DNA of 64,000 bases from Nelumbo lutea (GCA_022828595.1 JAKGHH010000001.1:141007017-141071016); one strand, 5' to 3'. Positions 1-11,852 are shown, counted from the stretch's first letter. Numbers and translations: made by a program. The notes: a model not told the origin generated them from the letters alone.

Positions 1-299
1 ATTATGAGAAGCTCAGCTCGTGGCCTCCCCTAATTATTAATTAGATGAAGACTACAGAATCTAGATCTAATTATGTAGGTACCTCACATTGTGCTACAAA
101 ATTTTAGGTATAATTGGCAGGCCTACTATTTCATGCCTTTGGACTTGAAGGGATTTTCTCTTCGAGTCCATTAAAATTTTTACACGTCAGTTTGTTCTCA
201 TTTGCCCATCACCTGCAATCGATTGAAACTTTATGATCGTTAACAGTATTTTTAAATAAAAAATTAATTTTATAATTTTTTTTTGTAAACAGAACCGAT
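1..299. other. Non-coding flank, nothing recognised
   Basis: AT-rich sequence with no supported gene. Its last bases read like a splice acceptor (T-rich tract ending in aacag at about 290), just before the receptor-kinase pseudogene begins. This may be the end of an old intron or a chance match. Confidence 0.4.
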
Positions 300-1625
300 A
301 GCTCCGTGGCAAGTGGATCAATTCTCCCCCTCACCAATTGCTCCAATCTCAGGCTCCTCTACTTCGCCGGAAACGACTTCTCCGGCGATGTCCCAGCCGA
401 TATTGGCTCCCTCAAGTGTCTCCTCCGGCTAGACCTTTCCGACTACAATCTCCAGGGTCCCATCCCCAGGCAGATCCTCAACTTAACTCGTCTCCTCACG
501 ATTGGTATGCAGAATAATGTGCTTGCTGGCAGCTTCCAGATCTCTCCGCAGTGCTGCCGGAGCTCAGAGAGCTAAACTTAACTAACAACGAGTTCTACGG
601 GAGGGTGCCATTCGGTCTGCTGAAGAAATTCGGATCGCGAAGCATCACAAGAAATAAAGGGCTGTGCGAGCCGAGCCCGTTACCGGTTTGTTCGTTCCTG
701 GATACCCCTCCGGCAGTTGCGTCAGCGCAGACCGTAGTGTCGTCGAACCCAAGCTCATTGCCTACTAGTACTGTTGCAGGTCCGGCAGGGAAGGAAGAGG
801 AGTCCTGGAAGGGACTTAGTATCGGTTCCACCGTCGCCATTGTGGTTGCGAATTCTGTGGTGGTTTTACTACTGTGGAGGAAATTCAGGAGACCATGGTT
901 CTAGCTCCGGTTCAAAAGGCAGGAGAAGAAGCAGCGGTAATTCAGGTGACAACAAGATGTAGTTAAATAATGTGCGTGGTCGTGGAGGAGGAGACAGCGA
1001 TAGTACCACCGCGACAAACTGGAGCAAGCTTGTGTTCTTCGATAGGAGGAAGCAATTTGAGCTGGAGGACCTACTCCGGGCATCGGCGGAGATGCTGGGA
1101 AAAGGAAGTTTAGGAACAGTCTACAAGGCTGTGCTGGAAGATGGGTGCACGGCTGCGATGAAGATGCTTAAGGACGCCAACCCATGTGCGAGGAAGGAAT
1201 TCGAACAGTCTATGGATTTGATTAGGAAGCTCAGACATCCTAACCTGGTTCATCTCAGAGCTTATTACTAATTTACTACGCCAAGGAAGAGAAGCTCCTC
1301 ATCTACAATTACCTCTCCAATGGAAGCTAGCATTCTCTTCTCCATGGTAATTTCTCACTGTTACCGTTTTTATTCAATAAAGCTGAGCATGGATTAACTT
1401 TGGGGTTGATTTGAATCAGAGAATCGAGGACCAGGGAGGATACCTGTTGGACTGGACGACGAGGATTAGCTTGGTGTTAGGAGCTACTCGTGGCCTTGCT
1501 CGGATTCAAGAGGAGTACAGTAGGTCGAAGATACCGCACGGGAATGTGAAGTCATCGAATGGGTTGAAGATACCATTGAGCCGGTTGCCATGGAGCTATC
1601 GGTTCTGTTTACAAAAATTTAATAA
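300..1625 (+). pseudogene. PXC1-like: LRR receptor-like kinase pseudogene, PXC1-like
   Basis: Broken copy of a plasma-membrane LRR receptor kinase of the inactive-kinase type (PXC1 and relatives, linked to vascular development in Arabidopsis). In order: LRRs (about 306-640, LRLLYFAGNDFSGDVPADIG in one frame), the post-LRR Cys segment (GLCEPSPLPVCSF), a Ser/Thr/Pro stretch, a hydrophobic membrane segment (about 830-885), and the kinase N-lobe (SKLVFFDRRKQFELEDLLRA, glycine loop GKGSLGTVYKAV). A C-lobe start (LDWTTRISLVLGATRGLARI, then KIPHGNVKSSN) follows. The kinase is cut off soon after at about 1580. Reading frames change at about 540, 870 and 1270, and stops lie at about 903, 961, 1269 and 1337. 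A 73-bp GT-AG intron (1347-1419) sits between the hinge region and LDWTTR, so this is a decayed genomic copy and not a processed one. The 5' end (signal peptide, first LRRs) is missing. Family assignment rests on remembered motifs. Confidence 0.85.
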
Positions 1626-1779
1626 AATTAGTTTTTTATTTAAAGATATTGTTATCGGTAATAAAGTTTGAGTCGGTTACAAGTGATGGGCAGATGAAAG
1701 CAGATTGACGTCTCAAAATTTTATTGGATTCGAAAAGGAAACGCCTGGCACTGATCGACACTGTATCCGACTCTAATGT
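1626..1779. other. Spacer after pseudogene
   Basis: Short spacer with no feature recognised. The kinase similarity ends abruptly near 1620, which looks like a deletion breakpoint. Confidence 0.3.
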
Positions 1780-2830
1780 TTTTATACTTTTTTTATTTAT
1801 TTATGAAAAAAATGTAAGATTTAAAGAGAGGGGAAGTGAAGGATGTGAAAATTGTAATTCAAACTATATTTTATCCTCACAATTAAATAGGGATTAAATT
1901 CAAAAAATGGGTATTTTAGTCAAAAGAAAATTCTACAATTTTCTTCATATTTTTAATAGTAGTGTAAATAATGATTTATAAATATGTTTAATTTTTTTCT
2001 ATATTTTTTTTATTTCCATGTGTGTAAAAATAATACTGTTATTTACACTTATTTTTTGTTTAATATGTAAATATATGATATTATATATGTGCGCAAATGT
2101 TTTTTTATAAAAATTCTGTATTTTTTACTTTTGTTTATTTTTTATATTTTACTAAATTTTATTATTTAATTATGACATTCAAGGTTGACATATTTGACTC
2201 AAAAGTTGAACTATTGATCTCTACCAAATTGGAAAATCATTTCATTTTTTTGTTAGTTTTAGATTATGTATTATTTCATTTTTCATCATTAATAAAAATA
2301 ATTCTTGTTTATTATGCTTGTTTTTTTAATTTGATTAATAAAGAATATCATAAATGTGTGTATTTTTTCTATATTTTTGTAATTTCTATATTTGTTTCTG
2401 TTTAAAATTTTTAATATCTAACTATGACTTCATGGGTTGGCCAATTTGATTTGGATAGTTGAATTGCTTAGTCATCACTTGGATAAAGAATGATTTTGTT
2501 TTTGAGTAAGTTTTAAAATATATGGGTTTATATTCTTAGAAGTATTGGGCATAGATCTAAATAATAGCATTTATTAGTGAAAATTAAACTTAAATATGGG
2601 ATTTAATAAGAGAGAATAGGAGTTAATAACTTAAATACAAGAGTTAATGAGAGGGGATTAAATGAGGTGAAAAGCATTAATTGAAATTACATTTTCAACC
2701 TTCATAATTGGAGATTGACAAAATAACAAATGTGGGCATTTTATTCAAGAAAAGTTCCACACCATCATTGGTATTTTTTATAAGAGTATAGATTAATATC
2801 TCTCAATAATATATAGAGAGAGATATTATT
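1780..2830. repeat. AT-rich dispersed repeat, about two diverged units
   Basis: Very AT-rich stretch made of diverged units that recur at 36980-38470. Shared marks are a run resembling 'atatgatattaaagatg', the phrase 'gggttggccaatttga' near 2430, 'tggaatttaatgagag'-like text, and a closing 'gggtattttagtc' (1903-1922, with a relative near 2735). No coding potential. The class of element is unknown to me. Confidence 0.55.
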
Positions 2831-3147
2831 GAATTTTATGTCTGGATGGATGTCACTTATCCAAGTTGAGGGACCCTTGGAAAATGAACACCTATAAGTT
2901 GGTCAGCTGACTGATTTACCAACTCCACCCCTCGGCCCTAAATATCAGAAAATTAAATGAGGCCTAAGAAGAAAAACAACACAAGTTGGGTAAATAATAT
3001 CTGATTATTTCTTGTGGATAAAATAGAAATTTGACAAATTTAACATGCTAGGTTTCTAGTGAGTCTGGATTTGCTCCTCACACCATGATCTCCACTACTT
3101 GCAAATTATTATTCACAAGCGATGTTCCCAATACATTATGGGATGTG
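2831..3147. other. Spacer, nothing recognised
   Basis: No ORF or repeat that I recognise. Confidence 0.3.
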
Positions 3148-3155
3148 GTTGTGAT

Positions 3156-3543
3156 TAGGGGTATCAATTGGACTGGATTTGGTCTAATCCGATCCAATCT
3201 AATGAGAATCCATTACAAATGGACCTGGTCCAATCCAATCCAATGAATATTTTGGACCAGTCCAGTTCAATGTCTAGATTGTCCAATTTATTCAAATTCC
3301 TATTAATTTGAATTGGTTCCAACTCAAACCTGGTCCATTAACAACTATATATGTTCTTATCTTCTATCAACGGACCAGATATTGGCTCAATCCAATATAA
3401 TTCATTATGGACAAACCAGGTCCAATCCAATAAGTCATATTGGTCTGTCCAAATTCAATATGTCTTATTGGTTTGTCCAATCTATCCAAATTGATTTTGA
3501 TTTGGATGGAGTCCTAACCAAAACCGGTCCATTGAAACCCCTA
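3156..3543. mobile_element. hAT-type MITE (388 bp)
   Basis: The ends are inverted repeats: left TAGGGGTATCAATTGGAC, right (reverse complement) TAGGGGTTTCAATGGACC. The flanking 8-mers gttgtgat (3148-3155) and gctatgag (3544-3551) agree at five of eight positions, as expected for an old hAT target duplication. The interior is built of repeated GGTCCAATCC-like phrases. It has no coding capacity. Confidence 0.75.
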
Positions 3544-3627
3544 GCTATGAGGTTTGTGTGAGGAGTTCTCTATTACGAGTAGATCCCAATTCATTTCTAG
3601 TTATCCAAAAGTGTATAATAAAAAAAA

Positions 3628-3965
3628 GGGAAAAGTACGGACAAACCCAATTCATAATTCTGAATTCCAGCCTAGCCATAGTAGAATCTAGAAACATGTA
3701 TAACTCCACTTTTTGAAAAGTTAGGACAAATTCCTACACCACGTAAGAATTATTGTCTTGACTGATGTGGTGGTAAACCAACATTGCTTCAATGTCAGTC
3801 TCCCATTTTCCTTTGAAAAGACAAACTAAAATGCCCATATTACAAAACATAACTCATTCGAAAAAGAATTTGAAGAAAATGCAATATCATCTTGGTAAAT
3901 GTTTACTAGGTTGACACATATAGTCCATATATGCCAAATGGCCACTAAGAATTTTGAATTCTTCA
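3628..3965 (+). repeat. Left terminal inverted arm of the Mutator-like element
   Basis: Pairs with 12738-13074 in opposite orientation. A segment of it (about 3806-3870, 'ttttcctttgaaaagacaaa...actcattcga') is repeated directly at about 3986-4046, so the element has an internal duplication with a period of about 180 bp. Confidence 0.75.
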
Positions 3966-4047
3966 AAATAAAACTTTTCAAAACCCCATTTCCCCTTTAA
4001 AAGACAAAGACTAAAATTCCCTTGTTACAAAACATGACTCATTCGAA

Positions 4048-4081
4048 TCTCTCTCTCACCCTCTCTCTCTCTCTCTCTCTT
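4048..4081. repeat. (CT)n microsatellite
   Basis: Run of CT dinucleotides broken by one 'acc', inside the loop of the Mutator-like element. Confidence 0.9.
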
Positions 4082-4366
4082 GTTTCTCAACATGAGCTCT
4101 TAAACTATCTCAAACTAGGGAGTGCAACTTGGTAAGGCCTAATTCAAAATTCTAGGCATGGGTTGGGAAGATCAAGCTTGACCTTAGGTTCCAGGCATGT
4201 CAATGATAGCCAAAAACCCAAGCCCCAATTGACATCCGATCCAATTATCTTGGATTCAGATGGTGTATATATGTAATCGGATCAGATTCAAATGTTACAA
4301 TCTATATCCGATTAATAATTAGATCGGATTTGAATTTGACCCCATCCAATCTGATTATAATATAAT

Positions 4367-4450
4367 TGATGTAGCACGATTTGGGCACTCATAGCTGGTT
4401 GCTGACAGGCTCATAGCTGGCAACGAATGGCACCTAAGAAGGAACTGGGA
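4367..4450 (-). repeat. Remnant of the 3' LTR of Tat element 1
   Basis: Matches the inner end of the other LTR (11853 onward: 'tgatgNagcacgat', 'gcactc', 'agcaac.gatggcac'), with an extra small duplication of 'ctcatagctgg'. After about 80 bp the match stops and antisense coding sequence begins, marking an internal deletion. Confidence 0.7.
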
Positions 4451-5195
4451 GGGAGTCAATGACTACATTGTGGCTGGGCGGAAGAGCCGAAGGGCAATCT
4501 GCCACGAGGAGGTCTCCAGATGGGGGGAGATGGATCCCAAGGTGCTCGCCACTTTTGCCGCCTCCCACTGTATGGTGGTAAGTAGTCTTTTTTTTTTCTT
4601 CTTCTTTTGTTGTTCTCTGACCTTAGTCCCTTGTTGACAGGTGAACACCGCTATCCACGCCATGGCCCTCCAAACCAACATCCACTCCGGCAATGCTCGC
4701 AATCAGAGGGCCATCATCGAGAAGCTTCAAGGCGAGCTCCTTCACATTCGCAAGGGGAGCGAGGCCCAGGAGCTTTTCGTTTGTGACTAGGAGGTGCAGA
4801 TCGCCAAGCTTTCTGAGGAGAGTGCACGCTACAGGGAGAAGTCATCGAGAGTGGCAGCGGAGAGGGAGCTCATTTGCCAATAGGTTTGGGACTTGGAGTC
4901 TACACTTCTGTACTGAACTCGAAACTTCGACACCATGGTGGAGGCCAAGCGGGAGAAGGCAGTCTGACACTTCAAGGACTCCCAGGAGTATCACGACCCC
5001 TAAGTGGAGTATGGCTCAATCTCATACCGCTCCGGATTCAAGCTCTGTCACTGGTTGGTCCGAAAGAAGTTCTCTGGGTTCAACCTTGATGGCATCACCA
5101 TGAAAGGCCTGGCCCCCGAGACGGTGGACCAGGCGGAGGAGGAACAGCTTGACTCCCTGGAGGACGAGGACGAGGTGGAGGAGGTGGACCCCTAA
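4451..5195 (+). pseudogene. Antisense ORF of Tat element 1, C-terminal half
   Basis: Runs opposite to gag-pol. Two exons are visible: one ending at 4577, then a 63-bp GT-AG intron (4578-4640, gtaagt...ttgacag), and one from 4641 to 5195. The product is rich in Lys/Glu heptads (coiled coil; EKLQGELLHIRKGSEAQE), followed by a compact segment (FKLCHWLVRKKFSGFNL) and a very acidic tail (EEEQLDSLEDEDEVEEVDP). This is the C-terminal layout of the plant 'putative gypsy-type transposon' antisense proteins. In-frame stops occur near 4787, 4880, 4912, 4964 and 5000. The N-terminal half is lost to the LTR-proximal deletion. Function unknown. Confidence 0.65.
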
Positions 5196-5700
5196 GGCTG
5201 GCGGCTCTGTTTTTCTGCTCTTCTAACTGATCACTGGTGGTTCCCGGGTGCCAATACCCAGTCTTCAAAGATCTTTTTGGGCGGTTGTGCTCTTTTTTAT
5301 CCCTTGTTGAACTTTCTCGAGCTGTTTAGCTCAGATTATTTTGTTTTTGGAATGACAATGAAATTTGTCTTTTTCTTCTTAGTATGGTGTGCTCTTTTAT
5401 TTTTGCCAAGGCGATCTCATCACTCAAGCTATTAGAGTTGAATACCCGAAGTAGGATTTTTCGGTAATCGTCATCCCCGGCTATCCCTTAGCGTTTAAGG
5501 CATGTCTATGGTATAGTGCAAAGTGATTACAATGTATGCTCGAGCCATATGTTTATAGGTTGTTCCTTGCTTGGTCCAACCGATGTACTGAGACGAGCTA
5601 TGCTTCATAGGGTTTAGACCTGAGCTGCTTACGCCTCTGATACTTCGTACTTTGCCATCACCACTGAAGTAGCTAAGTCTTTCTTGATGCCGAGGTCTTA

Positions 5701-5940
5701 GTTAGCTCGATGTTTTTGCCCTTAGGCTAAGGGGGTGACTCATAGTCTGCCCTTAGAGTTTGCCCATGCCATGGAAGCGACTAGGTTTCATTGCGTCGAT
5801 GTCGTGTTAGCTTGACATTTTGGCCCTTAGGCTCTAAGAGTGACGCATGGTCTACTCAGTAGTTCGCCCATGTCATAGAGGCGACTGGGTTTTATTGCGT
5901 CGATGACATGTTAGCTCGACATGGTCTACTCAATAGTTAC
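5701..5940. repeat. Tandem repeat, 104-105 bp unit
   Basis: Units at 5701-5805 and 5806-5909 plus a partial third from 5910. Each starts 'gttagctcga' and contains 'cccttaggct' and 'attgcgtcgatg'. It lies between the integrase end and the antisense ORF, as in Tat element 2, which has a different tandem repeat there. The stretch 5200-5700 holds no other recognised feature. Confidence 0.75.
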
Positions 5941-6990
5941 AGGTAATACTGCCTTAAGTTGACAATATTCCATGCCTGAGGTACTTGTTTCCCTTCAAAG
6001 GTTTCAAGCTCGTATGTTCCTTCCCCGAGCACCCATTTCACTCGGTAGGGTCCTTCCCAATTTGGTCCGAGCTTGCCAACGCCAGGCTCAGGTACCATAA
6101 CTTTATGAAGGACCAGGTTGCCGACACAGAGGTTCTGCTTCTTGACCCTGGTGTTATAGTACTGAGCTACTCTTTGCTGGTAAGTTGCGGTCCTGATATA
6201 TGTGAGGTCCCTTACTTCGTCGAGTAGGTCGAGGTTGGTGCATAGCTCGTCTTCGTTTGTCTCGTCGTCATATGCTTCTAGTCGTAGCGAGGGAACCTCG
6301 ATCTCAACTGAGATGGCTGCCTCAATGTCGTAGGTGAGGTTGAAGGGAGTTTCTCCTATGGCGGTCTTCTCGGTGGTTCGGTAGGCCCACAGAACACGGG
6401 TAGCTCGTCTTCCCATAGTCCTTTAGCTCGGTCTAATTGTGCCTTTAGTCCGCAAAGGATAGCTCTGTTCGTAACCTCTACATGACCATTTGCTTGAGGG
6501 TGTGCAAACGAAGTGAAGTTCTGTCGGATCCCCATGTCTTGGCACCAGTTCTGGAATTTGATGTCCTCGAATTGCTTACCATTATCAAAAATCAATACCC
6601 GAGGTAACCCGAAGCGGCACACTATGTTCTTCCAAAAGAAGTTCTGGACGTTTCAGGCTGTGATCGTTACAAGAGGTTCGGCTTCTACCCACTTGGTGAA
6701 ATAATCCACTACTACCACTATAAACTTCCTCTGGCTTGTTGCTAGTGGGAATGGTCCAAGTATATCGATGCCCCATTGCGCGAAAGGCCACGGGCTGGTG
6801 AGATAATTGAGATCGGCAATGGGCTGATGGTGGATATTGGCATGCTTCTGGCACTTGTCACACTTTCTGACGAGCTCAATAGCGTCTGCTTTCATTGTCA
6901 GCCAGTAGTATCCCTATCGTAGCGCTTTTTGGGCGAGGGCCCTACACCCTAAGTGTCTACCGCAGAGGCCCTCATGAGTGTCGCGGAGTA
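5937..6990 (-). pseudogene. Integrase of Tat element 1
   Basis: Order on the minus strand: zinc-binding pair (ELVRKCDKCQKH at about 6870), core with the three acidic residues (GIDILGP, FDNGKQFED, NGHVEVTNR; the last Asp and Glu are 35 residues apart as in a DD35E core), and a C-terminal segment ending ELETFEGKQVPQAWNIVNLR. Frames change near 6400, 6600 and 6650, and a stop is seen near 6925. It would insert retrotransposon cDNA into the chromosome, but this copy is dead. Confidence 0.85.
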
Positions 6991-7255
6991 CGAGCTCGGC
7001 CTCAGAAGGTCGCAAGCAATGCAAGTAGGATTTCCGATACAATCGTTGACGTATTTGGCCGCCTAACGCTCTACCCTTCTGGCAGCATTGGGATCTGCAG
7101 GGAGGGTCTCGTGTAGCAGGAAGCTGGCAAGCGGGTCAGTCCAGCTCGGCTCTACTTGGACGACAAGAGCAACCTCCTCTCCCCCCCCCTGAGAATGCTA
7201 GGTCGAGGCAGGTTCTCAATGTACACAGTTCTCATGGTGTTATCACTGGTGCTGG

Positions 7256-8128
7256 CTAACTGGGATAGGGCATCAGCCTCAGCATTCTCCGACCTCGGGA
7301 CTTGCTTGATGACTGGAAGTTGAGCATAGCCTCTCTTACTTTGGCTAAGTAGGCAATCATAGTTAGTTCGTGAGCTTCATATTCACCTGTAACTTGCTTG
7401 ACCACGAGCTGGGAGTCGCTGCAGATGATAATGTGGTTGGCTTTCATTTCTTTGGCTAGGGCTAGCCCGGCTATCAACGCCCCGTGCTCCGCCTCATTAT
7501 TGGATGTCGTGAACTCGAAGCATAGTGCGTACTCCAGTTTTGTGCCACTTGGGTCGTGTAGAACTATTTCAGCTCCGCTGCCCTACTGGTTCGAGGAGCC
7601 ATCTACGTGAAGGATCCAGGGCTCCTCATCCCAGTTCACACTTGGCCTAACTAGGAGAGATGTCGCACTGGCTGCTACTTCACGATGCTTGGACTCAACC
7701 AGCCTGGGAGCTCAGGGCTCGCCCGAACTGGGGGCCTCGTGCTTAATTGGGCTGGGGACTTCGAAGCTGAAAGTGCACTCCGTGATGAAGTCTGCTAAGG
7801 CTTGGGCCTTGATAGCAGTTCGTGGCTTGTATTGGAGGTCATACTCGCTGAGCTCAATGGCACACTTCGACAGTCGACCAGAGACCTCGGGCTTAAGTAA
7901 GACTTGCCTCAAAGGTTTGTTAGTGAGGACGATAACAGTATGAGCTTGAAAGTACGGACGGAGCTTCCGGGCTGCAATAACCAGTGCATACGCCAGTTTT
8001 TCTATCTCTGGATATCTTGTCTCTGCTCCCCACAACACTTTACTAACATAGTAGATAGGTCGTTGGACCCGATCTACTTCTTTTATTAGTACCGAGCTGA
8101 CCACTTTGTTACTTGTCAAGAGGTACAT
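7256..8128 (-). pseudogene. RNase H pair of Tat element 1
   Basis: The first RNase H (about 8128-7790: RPIYYVSKVLWGAETRYPEI, ALVIAARKLRPYF) is followed by a second, archaeal-type RNase H (about 7640-7256: AKEMKANHIIICSDSQLVV, VTGEYEAHELTMI). The second domain is diagnostic for Tat-lineage elements. Stops and frame changes break the region. Confidence 0.8.
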
Positions 8129-8303
8129 GTCTAAAACATCGCCCTCTTCGGGCCGGGTTAAGACTAGTATGCTAGCGAGGTACCTTTCTCGTCAAACGCG
8201 AGCTGACAATCTTGGGTCCATTCAAACCTTTTGCTTTTAATTGCTTTAAAGAAAGGTAGGCAACAATCTCTGACTTGGACATAAAGCGGCTCAGAGCGGC
8301 TAT

Positions 8304-9100
8304 TCAGCCATTCAACCTCTGAACCTCCTTCATTTTTTGGGGTGGTCTCATATCTAAGATGACCTTCATTTTGTCCGGGTTGGCTTCAATGCCGCACCGG
8401 TTTACGATGTATCTCAGGAATTTACCCGAGCTGACACCAAAGACACACTTATTCAGGTTTAGCTTCATATTGAATCTACGCAGGATTTCAAAAACTAAAT
8501 TTAAGTCTTGTATTAAATCACATGAGAACTGGGTTTTGATGATCAATGTCGTCTACATAACATTCTACTTTTTGGCCAATCAATGGTTCAAACAGTTTGC
8601 TTACAAGTCTTTGAAAGGTCACCCTGGCATTTTTTAGCCCAAAGGGCATGACCTTGTAGCAGTATAGGCCAAGCTCGGTTATGAAGGCAGTCTTTTCTTC
8701 ATTTATCGGTTCCATCCTGATCTGGTTGTAGCCCGAATAGGCATCTAGAAAACTCAGCAACTCGTGCCCTGAGGTCACGTCCACCAGATGGTCAATTCTG
8801 GGGAGTGGGAAGCAGTCCTTTGGGCAAACTCGGTTCAGGTCGGTGTAGTTGACGCACATGCGCCATTTACCGTTAGCCTTTTTTACCAGAACGAGGTTGG
8901 CCACCCAGCTCGGGTAGTGGACTTCCCTGATAAAATCGGCTGCATGGAGCTTACCGACCTCATCGTCGACTGCCCTCCATCGCTCTGGGGCTTGGCTGCA
9001 TTTCTTCTGTCTAATAGGCATAACTACATGATCATTATTAAGTTTATGAGTTATGATGCTAGGGTCTATGCCGGGCATTTCTGCCGCAGACCATGCAAAA
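8304..9100 (-). pseudogene. Reverse transcriptase of Tat element 1
   Basis: RT palm and fingers on the minus strand: KKANGKWRMCVNYTDLN, FPLPRIDHLVD, SFLDAYSGYNQI, MPFGLKNARVTFQ and the catalytic YVDD at about 8550, then GIEANPDKM and a thumb start. One frameshift separates the two overlapping frames near 8530. Confidence 0.9.
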
Positions 9101-9331
9101 ACATCTAAATTTTCAGTAAAAAGCGTACCAGTTTAGATCGTAGGGACTCCTCAATGGAAGCACCGATCAGGAGAGTTTGGGTTGCGTCCTCCACCGATGC
9201 TGGAATGGAGACGGTATCCTCTGTGGGTGCAGCTCGCTCCTCGCTCTGCTCCGTTGGTCGCTCCAGCTCGAGGTCATCGGCTGCTTGGCTTTCCCTTTAA
9301 GGGCGACGACGTAGCATTTGCGAGACTCAAA

Positions 9332-9965
9332 CTAGTCACCTCGCGCTATCCCGATTTCGAAGTTCGTAAGGAACTTCATGGCCAAATAGTAGGTAGACAC
9401 CACAGCCCGTAAGGCATGGGTAATCAGCCGACCTACTATGGTGTTATACGGGGAGGGGGTTGCGACCACTAAGAAATCATTGTTGAGCCTCACTATGCTA
9501 GGCCAAGTGCCGACCTCCACAGGTATTATAATCCTTCCCAAGGGCGTGGCTTCCTCTCCGTTGAAGCCTATCAGGGGAGTGTTCACGGGCTTTAGGTTGC
9601 TCTCCTGGAGTTGCAGTTGGTCGAAGGCTACTTTGAAGAGGATGTCCGTCGAGTTGCCTGAGTCAACGAGGATGCGCCTGACTTCATAGTCATTGATCTT
9701 CACCTTTATGATGAGCGCGTCATCTTCTGTGAAGAAGATGGGGTCTTCCAACCTTGGCCGCTTTGGGGGGTTCTGATCTTCCTTGGCGGCTTCGCGAGCT
9801 GATGCGCGAGTTGCAGCTGAGGAACAACCCACCACAATCGAGCCTCCAGCTATGACATGGATGGTCCCCCGAACTGGTCTCTCTTCGGGGGGGCTGCTTC
9901 TGCGGCTGTTCAGCTTGTCTGCTGGACTCGAGAGCATCCCTACTCTACTCCCCTTGTCGACCTGC
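9332..9965 (-). pseudogene. Aspartic protease region of Tat element 1
   Basis: Carries the retropepsin motif DSGNSTDILF preceded by KINDYEVRRILV, then GRLITHALRAVVST. This releases the mature Gag and Pol proteins in active elements. The adjoining (ATT)n tract replaces part of the gag-protease linker. Confidence 0.8.

Positions 9966-9966
<1 letters not shown>

Positions 9967-10020
<54 letters not shown>
9967..10020. repeat. (ATT)n microsatellite inside the gag-protease frame
   Basis: About 18 ATT/TTA triplets. Because the unit is a triplet it reads as a homopolymer in every open frame (poly-Ile, poly-Tyr or poly-Asn), which makes false ORFs here. Confidence 0.95.
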
Positions 10021-10021
<1 letters not shown>

Positions 10022-10034
10022 TTTGTACAAAATT

Positions 10035-11772
10035 TCATAAATATCCGTGACGGATGAGTTCTTCTATCTCATCACAGAGATTTTTACAACTTTCGGTGCT
10101 ATGATGGTAATCTTTATGAAAGCTACAGTACAAATTTTTATTTCTAACATTAGGGTCCGCCTTCAATCGAGGTGGCCACTTCACGTATGACGCGTCCTTG
10201 ATCGCCATGAGGATCTTGGCCCGCTTCACGTTGAGGGGTGTATAGTCCCTTTTTGCTGCTGGAGCTTGGAAAGGTTGACTTGGCTTTGCCCCCCGAGCTT
10301 GGTCTTTCTTCTTCTTGTTGTCACTCTGGGCTGGGGGCTCTGGTTCCCTCTTCCTTTTCTCAAGGGTCTGCTCGCCCTTCTACTTTATTTCCTCCTCCGT
10401 CCCTATGAACTGATCCGCAAGCTTAAGGAACTCGGTCACGGTCTTGGGTTGATTGACAACTATGTGCCACTTGAACTCTTTGTGAGTGATACCTCACTTG
10501 GCTGCGATGAGGCGAACTGCAGGATACAGGTCGGGTATCTGCAAACAAGCATTGTTGAACTACTTGACATAACTTCGAATGGACTCCCCTTCCTTTTGGA
10601 CTATGCCGAGGAGGCTTTCATGAGTTCTCGGGCACCTTTTGCTGGTGACGAAGTGGGAGGTGAAAACTTGCACGAACTGTGCCCAACTTCTTATCGAATC
10701 AGGCGCAAGGTTACGATACCATGTGTGGGCTACCCTTTTAAAGGTGGTGGAAAAGGCCACGCACATGCAGGATCCACTGGCTCTTGCCAGGTGCATCTGG
10801 GGCTGGAAGGCGTCCACGTGATCATTTGGATCAAAGGATCCATCATAGTTGTCTAGTGGAGGGAGCTTGAAGTCCCTTGGCATGGGGACAACAAAGAGTT
10901 CTAGAGATAATGGGGAGGAAACTGAGAGGAGAGGGGTAGCTTTCACTTCACCTGAGCATACCTCCTATTTTCCTTTGAGCTAGGGAGAGACTTGGGTAGC
11001 AGTTCGACGAGCTTGCCGGCGTCTTCGCTGCTACTTTGCTAGCTTGGCATTGGTGTTTGATGCTTGAATGTTGCCGAGTTCGATGGGTCTAGACTGTTGG
11101 TGGTGGCTCTGAACCGAAGGGCCCTGCCTAGAGTCTGCGGCTAGGTCCTCGAACGGGTTCTTTGAGAGTGAGAGCTCGAACCACGAAGGCCGGGGCGACA
11201 CGAGCTTGGTTGGCTGGGAGGCCCCGACTGCTCACAGGCTGTGAGGCGGGGGTGGTTGGCCTCTCCTTTTGGCTATGGGAAGAGGCTTGACTCTTGGCAG
11301 GATCTTGGGCCTAGGAGGCCTCTCCCCAACGAGGTTGTTCGCTTCGACGGAAGGGCTTGGTCTGCTTCGTGGTTGGATGTCGAGGGAGAAGCGACGGCTG
11401 GGCCTGAGGAAAAGAACGAAACTGCTGTTGATACTGGTACTGGGAAACCTAGTGCATCACTTGTTGTTGATAGAGTTGGAATTGCTGAAATTGTTGCATT
11501 TGAGCTTGCATGGATCGCATGCACTGCATTAAGTCCTCCAACTGGTTCAGGTTGGCCGTTGGGGGCACAACCGAGGGTTCAGCAAAGGTTGCACCAACTG
11601 TGGAAGGGAGTGGAGTGACCGCGGGTGCCACCGTCAGAGGCACGTTCAAACAGGGAACTCCGTCCATGGAGAGGGGGACGATAAACTGCCCAATGCAGAT
11701 AGTAGGAAGCTGGGGCTGCTCCCTAGAAGCGTTTTGGCTGGCACCACGTCCGGCGTTGCTGGAGGAAGCCAT
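10035..11772 (-). pseudogene. Gag of Tat element 1
   Basis: Begins MASSSNAGRG (11772) with a Gln-rich segment (MQQFQQFQLYQQQ), a retrotransposon Gag domain (about 10946-10560: PPLDNYDGSFDPNDHVDAFQ, THFVTSKRCPRTHESLL-like) and a Cys/His tail (YCSFHKDYHHSTESCKNL) with DEIEELIRHGYL. Stops split it into at least three blocks. The same N-terminal block is found in Tat element 2 (CIGQF, FxEPSVVPP), so the two are sister families. Confidence 0.8.
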
Positions 11773-11852
11773 GAATGCTGAGTTTTCAAAAAAGGAAACT
11801 GTAGAAGCTTAGAGGAAGGCTTGTTGAAGCGTTTCCCATAGACAACGCCAAA

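Noticed and set aside
9783..10057. ORFs with long runs of Ile or Tyr
   Set aside because: They read through the (ATT)n microsatellite; they are not genes.
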